Of a DNA stretch of 64,000 nucleotides, positions 13,697-26,160 are shown piece by piece. Origin of the DNA: Calliopsis andreniformis (taxonomy: Eukaryota > Arthropoda > Insecta > Hymenoptera > Andrenidae); the NCBI RefSeq assembly GCF_051401765.1, contig NW_027480600.1, positions 248,001-312,000 on the forward strand. Reading direction: 5' to 3'. The notes under the pieces were generated by a model. The model did not search any database. It was not told the origin of the DNA and worked only from the letters and a program-made list of their open reading frames with translations. The translations under genes and the position numbers were made by a program. The first letter of the stretch is position 1, and every line of letters begins with the position of its first letter.

Positions 13697-16130
13697 CATC
13701 AATCCTCAATCTACAATCCTGAATACTCAATCTGCAATCCTCAATCCTCACTCCTCAATCCTCAATCCTCATTCTTCAATCCTCAATACCGAATCCTCAA
13801 TCTTCAATCCTCAATCCTCAATCCTCAATTCTCAATCCTCAATCCTCAATCCTCAGACTTCAAACATCAATACTCAACCCTCAGTCCTCGTCCTCAATCC
13901 ACAACCCTCAATCCTCAATCCTCAATCTTCAATAATTAATATTCAATCTTCAATACACAATCCTCAATCCTCAATCCTCAATCCTCAACCCTCAATCCTC
14001 AACGTCCAATCCTCAATACCCAATATTCAGACTTCAATCCTCAATCCTCAATCCTCAATCCTCAATCCTCAATCCTCAACACTCAATCCTAAATTTTCAA
14101 TCCTCAATACTCAATCTTCAATCCTCAATCCTCAATCCTCAATCCTCAACCCTCAATCCTCAATCCTCAATCCTCAATCGTCAATCTTCCATCCTCAATA
14201 CTCAATCTTCAATCCTCAATCATCAAATCTCAATCCTCAATCCTCAACCCTCAATCCTCAATCCTCAATCCTCATTCTTCAATCCTCAATACCAAATCCT
14301 CAATCTTCAATCCTCAATTCTCAATCCTCAATTCTCAATCCTCATTTCTCAGTCCTCAGTCCTCAAACCTCAATCCTCAACCCTCAGCCCTCATCCTCAA
14401 TCATCAATCCTCAATCCTCAATCCTCAATAGAATATCATCAATTCACAGTTTTCAATACTCAATACTCAATCTGCAATCTTCAAATCTCTATTCACAAAC
14501 ATCAATTCTCGTCACTCAACCCTCAACACTCCGTCCCCAATCCTCAATCTTCATTCCTCAATCCTCAATACTCAACCCTCAATCCTCAATCCTCAATCTT
14601 CAATCCTCAATCCTCAATCATCAATTCTCAATCCTCAATCCTCTGTCCTCAGTCCACAAACCACAATCCTCAACCCTCAGCCCTCATCCTCAATCCTCAA
14701 CCCTCAATCCTCAGTCCTCCGTCCTCAAACCTCAATCCTCAGCTCCCAGACCTCATCCTCAATCCTCAATCCTCAATCCTCAATCCTCAATCTTCAATCC
14801 TCAATACTCAATCTTCAATCATCAATCCTCAGTCCTCAAACCTCAATTCTGAATCCCGAGCACTCAATCTTCAATCCTCAATCCTCAGTCCTGAATACTC
14901 TACCATCAACCTTCAATCCTCAATCCCCGATGCTCAATCCTCAATCCTCATTCTTCAATCCTCAATACCCAATACTCACTCCTCAATCCTCAATCCTCAA
15001 TCCTCAATCCTCAATCCTCAATCCTCAATACTCAATATTCAACGCACAACCCTCAACCATCAATCCTCAATACTCAACCATCAATCCTCAGTTCTCAATA
15101 CTCAATAGAATATCCTGAATCCTCATGGTTCAATACTCAATCAGCAATATTCAATAATCAAATCTCAATCCTCAAACATCAATTCTCAACACTCAATCCT
15201 CAATCCTCAATCCTCAATCTTCAATCGTCAATACCCAATCCTCAGTCTTCAATCCTCAATCCTCAATCCTCAATTCTCAATCCTCAATCCTCAGTCCTCA
15301 AATCTCAATCCTGAATCCTCAATCCTCAATCCTCATTCTTCAATCCTCTATGCCCAATCCTCTACCTTTAGTCCTCAATCCTCAATCCTCAATTCCCAAT
15401 CCTCAATCCTCAATCCTCAGACCTCAAACATCAATATTCAACACTCAGCCCTCGTCCTCAATCCACAACCCTCAACCCTCAATACTCAATCTTCAATCAT
15501 CAATATTCAATCTTCAATCGTCAATCCTTAATCCTCAATACTCAATGTTCAATCCTCAATACCCAATACTCAATCTTCAATCCTCAATCCTCAATCCTCA
15601 ATCCTCAATCCTCAATTCTCAATCCTCAATCCTCAGCCCTCAAACCTCAATCCCTAATCCTCAATCCTGAATCCTCAATCTTCAGCCCTCAGTACTCAAC
15701 AATCAGTTGTCAATCCCCATTCCTCAATAGAATATCCTCAATTCACAGTTTTCAATACTCAATACTCAATCTGCAATCTTCAAATCTCTACCCACAAACA
15801 TCAATTCTCATCACTCAACCCTCAACACTCAGTCCCCAACCCTCAATCCTCAATCCTCAATCCTCATTCCTCAATCTTCAATCCTCAATACCCAATCCTC
15901 ATCACTCAACTCTCAACACTCAGTCCTCAATCTTCAACCCTCAATCCTCAATCTTCAATCTTCAATCCTCAATACTCAATCTTCAATCCTCAATCCTCAA
16001 TCCACAACCCTCAATCCTCAATCCTCAATACTCAGTCATCAATCCTCAATCTCCAATACTCAATCCTCAATCCTCAATCATAAATACTCAATCTTCATAC
16101 CTCAATCTTCAAACCTCAATCCTCAATCCT
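13100..16130 (+). repeat. Family A 4.05-kb duplication, copy 1
   Basis: This matches 17151-20188 at 4051 bp, rising by one heptamer to 4058 bp. Marker pairs are 13409/17460, 14930/18988 and 15350/19408. The stretch holds both the CTCAATTTTGAG block and the family A relative of the GAATAT dyad. Confidence 0.85.
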
Positions 16131-17150
16131 CTATCCTCAATCTTCAATGCCCAATACTCAACCTTCAATCCTCAATCCTCTGTCCTCAAACCTCAATTTT
16201 GAGTCCTCAGTCCTGAATCCTCAATATTCATCCCTCAGTCCTCAACAATCAGTCCTCAATCCTCTGTCATCAATCCTCAAGCTTCAATACTCAACCCTCA
16301 ATCCTCAATCCTCAATCCTCAATCCTCAATCCTCATTCCTCAATCCTCAATCTTAATCTTCAATCCTCAATACTCAGTCTTCAATCCTCAATCCTCAATC
16401 CTCAATCCTCGATCCTCAATCTTCAACCCTCAATCATCAATCCTCAATCTACAATCCTCAATACTCAATCTGCAATCCTCAATCCTCACTCCTCAATCCT
16501 CAATCCTCATTCTTCAATCCTCAATACCGAATCCTCAATCTTAAATCCTCAATCCTCAATCCTCAATTCACAATCCTCAATCCTCAATCCTCAGACTTCA
16601 AACATCAATACTCAACCCTCAGTCCTCGTCCTCAATCCACAACCCTCAATCCTCAATCCTCAATCTTCAATCATTAATATTCAATCTTCAATCCACAATC
16701 CTCAATCCTCAATCCTCAATCCTCAATCCTCAACCCTCAATCCTCAACGTCCAATCCTCAATACCCAATCCTCAGACTTCAATCCTCAATCCTCAATCCT
16801 CAATCCTCAATCCTCAATCCTCAATCCTCAGTCCTCAAACCTCAATCCTGAATCCTCAACCCTGAATCCTCAACCTTCAGCCCTGAGTCCTCAACAATCA
16901 GTTGTCAACCCTCAATCCTCAATAGAACGTCCTCAATTCACAGTTTTCAATACTCAATACTCAATCTGCAATCTTCACATCTCTATACACAAACATCAAT
17001 TCTCATCACTCAACCCTCAATACTCAGTCCCCAATCCTCAATCCTCAGTCCTCAATCCTCAATCCTCATTCTTCAATCCTCAATACCGAATCCTCAATCT
17101 TCAATCCTCAATCCTCAATACTCAATCCTCAATCCTCAATCCTCAATCCT

Positions 17151-20100
17151 CAATCCTGGATCTTCAATCCTCAATACTCAATCATCAATTCTCAATCCTC
17201 AATCCTCAATCCTCAATCCACAATCCTCAGTCGTCAATCTTCAATCCTCAATACTCAATCTTCATTCCTCAATCCTCAATCCTCAATCCTCAATCCTCAT
17301 TAATCAATCCTCAATACCCAATCCTCAATCTTCACTCCTCAGTCCTCAATCCTCAATTCTCAATCCTCAATCCTCAGTCCTCAGTCCTCAAACCTCAATC
17401 CTCAGCCCTCAGACCTCATCGTCAATCCTCAATCCTCAATCCTCTATCCTCAATCTTCAATGCCCAATACTCAACCTTCAATCCTCAATCCTCTGTCCTC
17501 AAACCTCAATTTTGAGTCCTCAGTCCTGAATCCACAATATTCATCCCTCAGTCCTCAACAATCAGTCCTCAATCCTCTGTCATCAATCCTCAATCTTCAA
17601 TACTCAATCCTCAATCCTCAATCCTCAATCCTCAATCCTCAATCCTCATTCCTCAATCCTCAATCTTAATCTTCAATCCTCAATACTCAGTCTTCAATAC
17701 TCAATCCTCAATCCTCAATCCTCAATCCTCAATCTTCAATCCTCAATCATCAATCCTCAATCTACAATCCTGAATACTCAATCTGCAATCCTCAATCCTC
17801 ACTCCTCAATCCTCAATCCTCATTCTTCAATCCTCAATACCGAATCCTCAATCTTCAATCCTCAATCCTCAATCCTCAATTCTCAATCCTCAATCCTCAA
17901 TCCTCAGACTTCAAACATCAATACTCAACCCTCAGTCCTCGTCCTCAATCCACAACCCTCAATCCTCAATCCTCAATCTTCAATCATTAATATTCAATCT
18001 TCAATACACAATCCTCAATCCTCAATCCTCAATCCTCAACCCTCAATCCTCAACGTCCAATCCTCAATACCCAATATTCAGACTTCAATCCTCAATCCTC
18101 AATCCTCAATCCTCAATCCTCAATCCTCAATCCTCAACACTCAATCCTAAATTTTCAATCCTCAATACTCAATCTTCAATCCTCAATCCTCAATCCTCAA
18201 TCCTCAACCCTCAATCCTCAATCCTCAATCCTCAATCGTCAATCTTCCATCCTCAATACTCAATCTTCAATCCTCAATCATCAAATCTCAATCCTCAATC
18301 CTCAACCCTCAATCCTCAATCCTCAATCCTCATTCTTCAATCCTCAATACCAAATCCTCAATCTTCAATCCTCAATTCTCAATCCTCAATTCTCAATCCT
18401 CATTTCTCAGTCCTCAGTCCTCAAACCTCAATCCTCAACCCTCAGCCCTCATCCTCAATCATCAATCCTCAATCCTCAATCCTCAATAGAATATCATCAA
18501 TTCACAGTTTTCAATACTCAATACTCAATCTGCAATATTCAAATCTCTATTCACAAACATCAATTCTCGTCACTCAACCCTCAACACTCCGTCCCCAATC
18601 CTCAATCTTCATTCCTCAATCCTCAATACTCAACCCTCAATCCTCAATCCTCAATCTTCAATCCTCAATCCTCAATCATCAATTCTCAATCCTCAATCCT
18701 CTGTCCTCAGTCCACAAACCACAATCCTCAACCCTCAGCCCTCATCCTCAATCCTCAACCCTCAATCCTCAGTCCTCCTTCCTCAAACCTCAATCCTCAG
18801 CCCTCAGACCTCATCCTCAATCCTCAATCCTCAATCCTCAATCCTCAATCTTCAATCCTCAATACTCAATCTTCAATCCTCAATCCTCAGTCCTCAAACC
18901 TCAATTCTGAATCCCGAGCACTCAATCTTCAATCCTCAATCCTCAATCCTGAATACTCTACCATCAACCTTCAATCCTCAATCCCCGATGCTCAATCCTC
19001 AATCCTCATTCTTCAATCCTCAATACCCAATACTCACTCCTCAATCCTCAATCCTCAATCCTCAATCCCCAATCCTCAATCCTCAATACTCAATATTCAA
19101 CGCACAACCCTCAACCATCAATCCTCAATACTCAACCATCAATCCTCAGTTCTCAATACTCAATAGAATATCCTGAATCCTCATGGTTCAATACTCAATC
19201 AGCAATATTCAATAATCAAATCTCAATCCTCAAACATCAATTCTCAACACTCAATCCTCAATCCTCAATCCTCAATCTTCAATCGTCAATACCCAATCCT
19301 CAGTCTTCAATCCTCAATCCTCAATCCTCAATTCTCAATCCTCAATCCTCAGTCCTCAAATCTCAATCCTGAATCCTCAATCCTCAATCCTCATTCTTCA
19401 ATCCTCTATGCCCAATCCTCTACCTTTAGTCCTCAATCCTCAATCCTCAATTCCCAATCCTCAATCCTCAATGCTCAGACCTCAAACATCAATATTCAAC
19501 ACTCAGCCCTCATCCTCAATCCACAACCCTCAACCCTCAATACTCAATCTTCAATCATCAATATTCAATCTTCAATCGTCAATCCTTAATCCTCAATACT
19601 CAATGTTCAATCCTCAATACCCAATACTCAATCTTCAATCCTCAATCCTCAATCCTCAATCCTCAATCCTCAATTCTCAATCCTCAATCCTCAGCCCTCA
19701 AACCTCAATCCCTAATCCTCAATCCTGAATCCTCAATCTTCAGCCCTCAGTACTCAACAATCAGTTGTCAATCCCCATTCCTCAATAGAATATCCTCAAT
19801 TCACAGTTTTCAATACTCAATACTCAATCTGCAATCTTCAAATCTCTACCCACAAACATCAATTCTCATCGCTCAACCCTCAACACTCAGTCCCCAACCC
19901 TCAATCCTCAATCCTCAATCCTCATTCCTCAATCTTCAATCCTCAATACCCAATCCTCATCACTCAACTCTCAACACTCAGTCCTCAATCTTCAACCCTC
20001 AATCCTCAATCTTCAATCTTCAATTCTCAATACTCAATCTTCAATCCTCAATCCTCAATCCACAACCCTCAATCCTCAATCCTCAATCCTCAGTCATCAA

Positions 20101-20188
20101 TCCTCAATCTCCAATACTCAATCCTCAATCCTCAATCATAAATACTCAATCTTCATACCTCAATCTTCAAACCTCAATCCTCAATCCT
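17151..20188 (+). repeat. Family A 4.05-kb duplication, copy 2
   Basis: This is the partner of 13100-16130. Small differences include TCCCCAATCC near 19066 in place of TCCTCAATCC, and TCATCGCTC near 19866. The same TCCCCAATCC variant recurs at about 25750 in the next copy, so 25580-26160 was copied from this version rather than from the one at 14930. Confidence 0.84.
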
Positions 20189-21900
20189 CAATCCTCAATC
20201 TTCAATGCTGAATACTCAACCTTCAATCCTCAATCCTCTGTCCTCAAACCTCAGTTTTGAGTCCTCAGTCCTGTATCCTCAATCTTCATCCCTCAGTCCT
20301 CAACAATCAGTCCTCAATCCTCAACCCGCAATCCTCAATCCTCAATATTCAATCATAAATACTCAATCTTCAATCCTCAATCTTCAGTCCTCAATCGTCA
20401 ATCCTCAATCCTCAATCCTCAATCCTGGATCTTCAATCCTCAATACTCAATCATCAATTCTCAATCCTCAATCCTCAATCCTCAATCCACAATCCTCAGT
20501 CGTCAATCTTCAATCCTCAATACTCAATCTTCATTCCTCAATCCTCAATCCTCAATCCTCAATCCTCATTAATCAATCCTCAATACCCAATCCTCAATCT
20601 TCACTCCTCAGTCCTCAATCCTCAATTCTCAATCCTCAATCCTCAGTCCTCAGTCCTCAAACCTCAATCCTCAGCCCTCAGACCTCATCGTCAATCCTCA
20701 ATCCTCAATCCTCTATCCTCAATCTTCAATGCCCAATACTCAACCTTCAATCCTCAATCCTCTGTCCTCAAACCTCAATTTTGAGTCCTCAGTCCTGAAT
20801 CCACAATATTCATCCCTCAGTCCTCAACAATCAGTCCTCAATCCTCTGTCATCAATCCTCAATCTTCAATTCTCAATCTTCAATCCTCAATCCTCAGTCC
20901 TCAAACCTCAATCCTCATTCCTCAATCCTCAATCTTAATCTTCAATCCTCAATACTCAGTCTTCAATACTCAATCCTCAATCCTCAATCCTCAATCCTCA
21001 ATCTTCAATCCTCAATCATCAATCCTCAATCTACAATCCTGAATACTCAATCTGCAATCCTCAATCCTCACTCCTCAATCCTCAATCCTCATTCTTCAAT
21101 CCTCAATACCGAATCCTCAATCTTCAATCCTCAATCCTCAATCCTCAATTCTCAATCCTCAATCCTCAATCCTCAGACTTCAAACATCGATACTCAACCC
21201 TCAGTCCTCGTCCTCAATCCACAACCCTCAATCCTCAATCCTCAATCTTCAATAATTAATATTCAATCTTCAATACACAATCCTCAATCCTCAATCCTCA
21301 ATCCTCAACCCTCAATCCTCAACGTCCAATCCTCAATACCCAATATTCAGACTTCAATCCTCAATCCTCAATCCTCAATCCTCAATCCTCAATCCTCAAC
21401 ACTCAATCCTAAATTTTCAATCCTCAATACTCAATCTTCAATCCTCAATCCTCAATCCTCAATCCTCAACCCTCAATCCTCAATCCTCAATCCTCAATCG
21501 TCAATCTTCCATCCTCAATACTCAATCTTCAATCCTCAATCATCAAATCTCAATCCTCAATCCTCAACCCTCAATCCTCAATCCTCAATCCTCATTCTTC
21601 AATCCTCAATACCAAATCCTCAATCTTCAATCCTCAATTCTCAATCCTCAATTCTCAATCCTCATTTCTCAGTCCTCAGTCCTCAAACCTCAATCCTCAA
21701 CCCTCAGCCCTCATCCTCAATCATCAATCCTCAATCCTCAATCTTCAACCCTCAATCCTCAGTCCTCAATCTACAATTTTCAATAATTTATCTGCAATCC
21801 TCAATCCTCAGTCCTCAATCCTCAATCTTCAATCCTCAATCCTCAATTTTTAATCATCAATGCTCAATCCTCGATCCTCAATCCTCAATCCTCAATCCTC
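20189..21900 (+). repeat. Family A mosaic junction region
   Basis: Three sources are joined here. Bases 20189-20410 are a divergent CTCAGTTTTGAG block (with CTGTATCC and TCAACCCGCAATCC) seen once. Bases 20420-21735 match 13100-14415 at offset 7320. Bases 21736-21890 resemble parts of 5655-5870, recognisable by AATAATTTATCTGC and CAATTTTTAATCATC, with the intervening piece deleted. After about 21892 the array follows the 15200 copy. Confidence 0.75.
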
Positions 21901-24900
21901 AATCCTCAATCTTCAATCGTCAATACCCAATCCTCAGTCTTCAATCCTCAATCCTCAATCCTCAATTCTCAATCCTCAATCCTCAGTCCTCAAATCTCAA
22001 TCCTGAATCCTCAATCCTCAATCCTCATTCTTCAATCCTCTATGCCCAATCCTCTACCTTTAGTCCTCAATCCTCAATCCTCAATTCCCAATCCTCAATC
22101 CTCAATCCTCAGACCTCAAACATCAATATTCAACACTCAGCCCTCGTCCTCAATCCACAACCCTCAACCCTCAATACTCAATCTTCAATCATCAATATTC
22201 AATCTTCAATCGTCAATCCTTAATCCTCAATACTCAATGTTCAATCCTCAATACCCAATACTCAATCTTCAATCCTCAATCCTCAATCCTCAATCCTCAA
22301 TCCTCAATCCTCAATCCTCAATCCTCAGCCCTCAAACCTCAATCCCTAATCCTCAATCCTGAATCCTCAATCTTCAGCCCTCAGTACTCAACAATCAGTT
22401 GTCAATCCCCATTCCTCAATAGAATATCCTCAATTCACAGTTTTCAATACTCAATACTCAATCTGCAATCTTCAAATCTCTACCCACAAACATCAATTCT
22501 CATCACTCAACCCTCAACACTCAGTCCCCAACCCTCAATCCTCAATCCTCAATCCTCATTCCTCAATCTTCAATCCTCAATACCCAATCCTCATCACTCA
22601 ACTCTCAACACTCAGTCCTCAATCTTCAACCCTCAATCCTCAATCTTCAATCTTCAGTCCTCAATACTCAATCTTCAATCCTCAATCCTCAATCCACAAC
22701 CCTCAATCCTCAATCCTCAATCCTCAGTCATCAATCCTCAATCTCCAATACTCAATCCTCAATCCTCAATCATAAATACTCAATCTTCATACCTCAATCT
22801 TCAAACCTCAATCCTCAATCCTCTATCCTCAATCTTCAATGCCCAATACTCAACCTTCAATCCTCAATCCTCTGTCCTCAAACCTCAATTTTGAGTCCTC
22901 AGTCCTGAATCCTCAATATTCATCCCTCAGTCCTCAACAATCAGTCCTCAATCCTCTGTCATCAATCCTCAAGCTTCAATACTCAACCCTCAATCCTCAA
23001 TCCTCAATCCTCAATCCTCAATCCTCATTCCTCAATCCTCAATCTTAATCTTCAATCCTCAATACTCAGTCTTCAATCCTCAATCCTCAATCCTCAATCC
23101 TCGATCCTCAATCTTCAACCCTCAATCATCAATCCTCAATCTACAATCCTCAATACTCAATCTGCAATCCTCAATCCTCACTCCTCAATCCTCAATCCTC
23201 ATTCTTCAATCCTCAATACCGAATCCTCAATCTTAAATCCTCAATCCTCAATCCTCAATTCACAATCCTCAATCCTCAATCCTCAGACTTCAAACATCAA
23301 TACTCAACCCTCAGTCCTCGTCCTCAATCCACAACCCTCAATCCTCAATCCTCAATCTTCAATCATTAATATTCAATCTTCAATCCACAATCCTCAATCC
23401 TCAATCCTCAATCCTCAATCCTCAACCCTCAATCCTCAACGTCCAATCCTCAATACCCAATCCTCAGACTTCAATCCTCAATCCTCAATCCTCAATCCTC
23501 AATCCTCAATCCTCAATCCTCAGTCCTCAAACCTCAATCCTGAATCCTCAACCCTGAATCCTCAACCTTCAGCCCTGAGTCCTCAACAATCAGTTGTCAA
23601 CCCTCAATCCTCAATAGAACGTCCTCAATTCACAGTTTTCAATACTCAATACTCAATCTGCAATCTTCACATCTCTATACACAAACATCAATTCTCATCA
23701 CTCAACCCTCAATACTCAGTCCCCAATCCTCAATCCTCAGTCCTCAATCCTCAATCCTCATTCTTCAATCCTCAATACCGAATCCTCAATCTTCAATCCT
23801 CAATCCTCAATACTCAATCCTCAATCCTCAATCCTCAATCCTCAATCCTGGATCTTCAATCCTCAATACTCAATCATCAATTCTCAATCCTCAATCCTCA
23901 ATCCTCAATCCACAATCCTCAGTCGTCAATCTTCAATCCTCAATACTCAATCTTCATTCCTCAATCCTCAATCCTCAATCCTCAATCCTCATTAATCAAT
24001 CCTCAATACCCAATCCTCAATCTTCACTCCTCAGTCCTCAATCCTCAATTCTCAATCCTCAATCCTCAGTCCTCAGTCCTCAAACCTCAATCCTCAGCCC
24101 TCAGACCTCATCGTCAATCCTCAATCCTCAATCCTCTATCCTCAATCTTCAATGCCCAATACTCAACCTTCAATCCTCAATCCTCTGTCCTCAAACCTCA
24201 ATTTTGAGTCCTCAGTCCTGAATCCACAATATTCATCCCTCAGTCCTCAACAATCAGTCCTCAATCCTCTGTCATCAATCCTCAATCTTCAATACTCAAT
24301 CCTCAATCCTCAATCCTCAATCCTCAATCCTCAATCCTCATTCCTCAATCCTCAATCTTAATCTTCAATCCTCAATACTCAGTCTTCAATACTCAATCCT
24401 CAATCCTCAATCCTCAATCCTCAATCTTCAATCCTCAATCATCAATCCTCAATCTACAATCCTGAATACTCAATCTGCAATCCTCAATCCTCACTCCTCA
24501 ATCCTCAATCCTCATTCTTCAATCCTCAATACCGAATCCTCAATCTTCAATCCTCAATCCTCAATCCTCAATTCTCAATCCTCAATCCTCAATCCTCAGA
24601 CTTCAAACATCAATACTCAACCCTCAGTCCTCGTCCTCAATCCACAACCCTCAATCCTCAATCCTCAATCTTCAATCATTAATATTCAATCTTCAATACA
24701 CAATCCTCAATCCTCAATCCTCAATCCTCAACCCTCAATCCTCAACGTCCAATCCTCAATACCCAATATTCAGACTTCAATCCTCAATCCTCAATCCTCA
24801 ATCCTCAATCCTCAATCCTCAACACTCAATCCTAAATTTTCAATCCTCAATACTCAATCTTCAATCCTCAATCCTCAATCCTCAATCCTCAACCCTCAAT

Positions 24901-26160
24901 CCTCAATCCTCAATCCTCAATCGTCAATCTTCCATCCTCAATACTCAGTCTTCAATCCTCAATCATCAAATCTCAATCCTCAATCCTCAACCCTCAATCC
25001 TCAATCCTCAATCCTCATTCTTCAATCCTCAATACCAAATCCTCAATCTTCAATCCTCAATTCTCAATCCTCAATTCTCAATCCTCATTTCTCAGTCCTC
25101 AGTCCTCAAACCTCAATCCTCAACCCTCAGCCCTCATCCTCAATCATCAATCCTCAATCCTCAATCCTCAATAGAATATCATCAATTCACAGTTTTCAAT
25201 ACTCAATACTCAATCTGCAATATTCAAATCTCTATTCACAAACATCAATTCTCGTCACTCAACCCTCAACACTCCGTCCCCAATACTCAATCTTCATTCC
25301 TCAATCCTCAATACTCAACCCTCAATCCTCAATCCTCAATCTTCAATCCTCAATCCTCAATCATCAATTCTCAATCCTCAATCCTCTGTCCTCAGTCCAC
25401 AAACCACAATCCTCAACCCTCAGCCCTCATCCTCAATCCTCAACCCTCAATCCTCAGTCCTCCTTCCTCAAACCTCAATCCTCAGCCCTCAGACCTCATC
25501 CTCAATCCTCAATCCTCAATCCTCAATCCTCAATCTTCAATCCTCAATACTCAATCTTCAATCCTCAATCCTCAGTCCTCAAACCTCAATTCTGAATCCC
25601 GAGCACTCAATCTTCAATCCTCAATCCTCAATCCTGAATACTCTACCATCAACCTTCAATCCTCAATCCCCGATGCTCAATCCTCAATCCTCATTCTTCA
25701 ATCCTCAATACCCAATACTCACTCCTCAATCCTCAATCCTCAATCCTCAATCCCCAATCCTCAATCCTCAATACTCAATATTCAACGCACAACCCTCAAC
25801 CATCAATCCTCAATACTCAACCATCAATCCTCAGTTCTCAATACTCAATAGAATATCCTGAATCCTCATGGTTCAATACTCAATCAGCAATATTCAATAA
25901 TCAAATCTCAATCCTCAAACATCAATTCTCAACACTCAATCCTCAATCCTCAATCCTCAATCTTCAATCGTCAATACCCAATCCTCAGTCTTCAATCCTC
26001 AATCCTCAATCCTCAATTCTCAATCCTCAATCCTCAGTCCTCAAATCTCAATCCTGAATCCTCAATCCTCAATCCTCATTCTTCAATCCTCTATGCCCAA
26101 TCCTCTACCTTTAGTCCTCAATCCTCAATCCTCAATTCCCAATCCTCAATCCTCAATGCT
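21892..26160 (+). repeat. Family A 6.69-kb duplication, second copy
   Basis: This matches 15200-19475 at offset 6692, falling to 6685 near 25600 (one heptamer lost). Marker pairs are 15350/22042, 16147/22839, 17460/24152 and 18988/25673. It stops abruptly just after the TCAATGC unit at about 26155, where the source continues into CAGACCTCAAACATC but this copy switches to family B. Confidence 0.86.

Larger units (their letters stand above)
1403..24208. repeat. Dispersed inverted repeat CTCAATTTTGAG, 13 family A copies
   Basis: The arms CTCAA and TTGAG flank a TT centre. Copies lie at 1403, 2200, 6248, 8078, 8609, 9406, 13454, 16192, 17505, 20774, 22884 and 24197, with a one-base variant (CTCAGTTTTGAG) at 20250. 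Each is 12 bp and sits 45 bp after ATGCCCAATACTCAACC (ATGCTGAATACTC at 20205). Making TTTTGAG from the canonical TCCTCAG requires several changes, so it is a conserved marker of the block. Whether it binds a protein is unknown. The span given is from first to last copy, not one continuous element. Confidence 0.85.
1..26160 (+). repeat. Satellite family A (mosaic higher-order repeat)
   Basis: This section is recognised by a block holding the inverted repeat CTCAATTTTGAG, found 13 times (once with one change) and not seen after 26160. Intervals between block starts are 797, 4048, 1830, 531, 797, 4048, 2738, 1313, 2745, 524, 2110 and 1313 bp. The recurring intervals 797, 4048 and 1313, and the pairs 531/524 and 2738/2745 that differ by exactly 7, show repeated segmental duplication followed by gain or loss of single heptamers. 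It has no single clean period. Overlapping duplications at about 4.05, 6.69, 7.21, 7.32 and 8.1 kb explain most of it. Confidence 0.9.
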
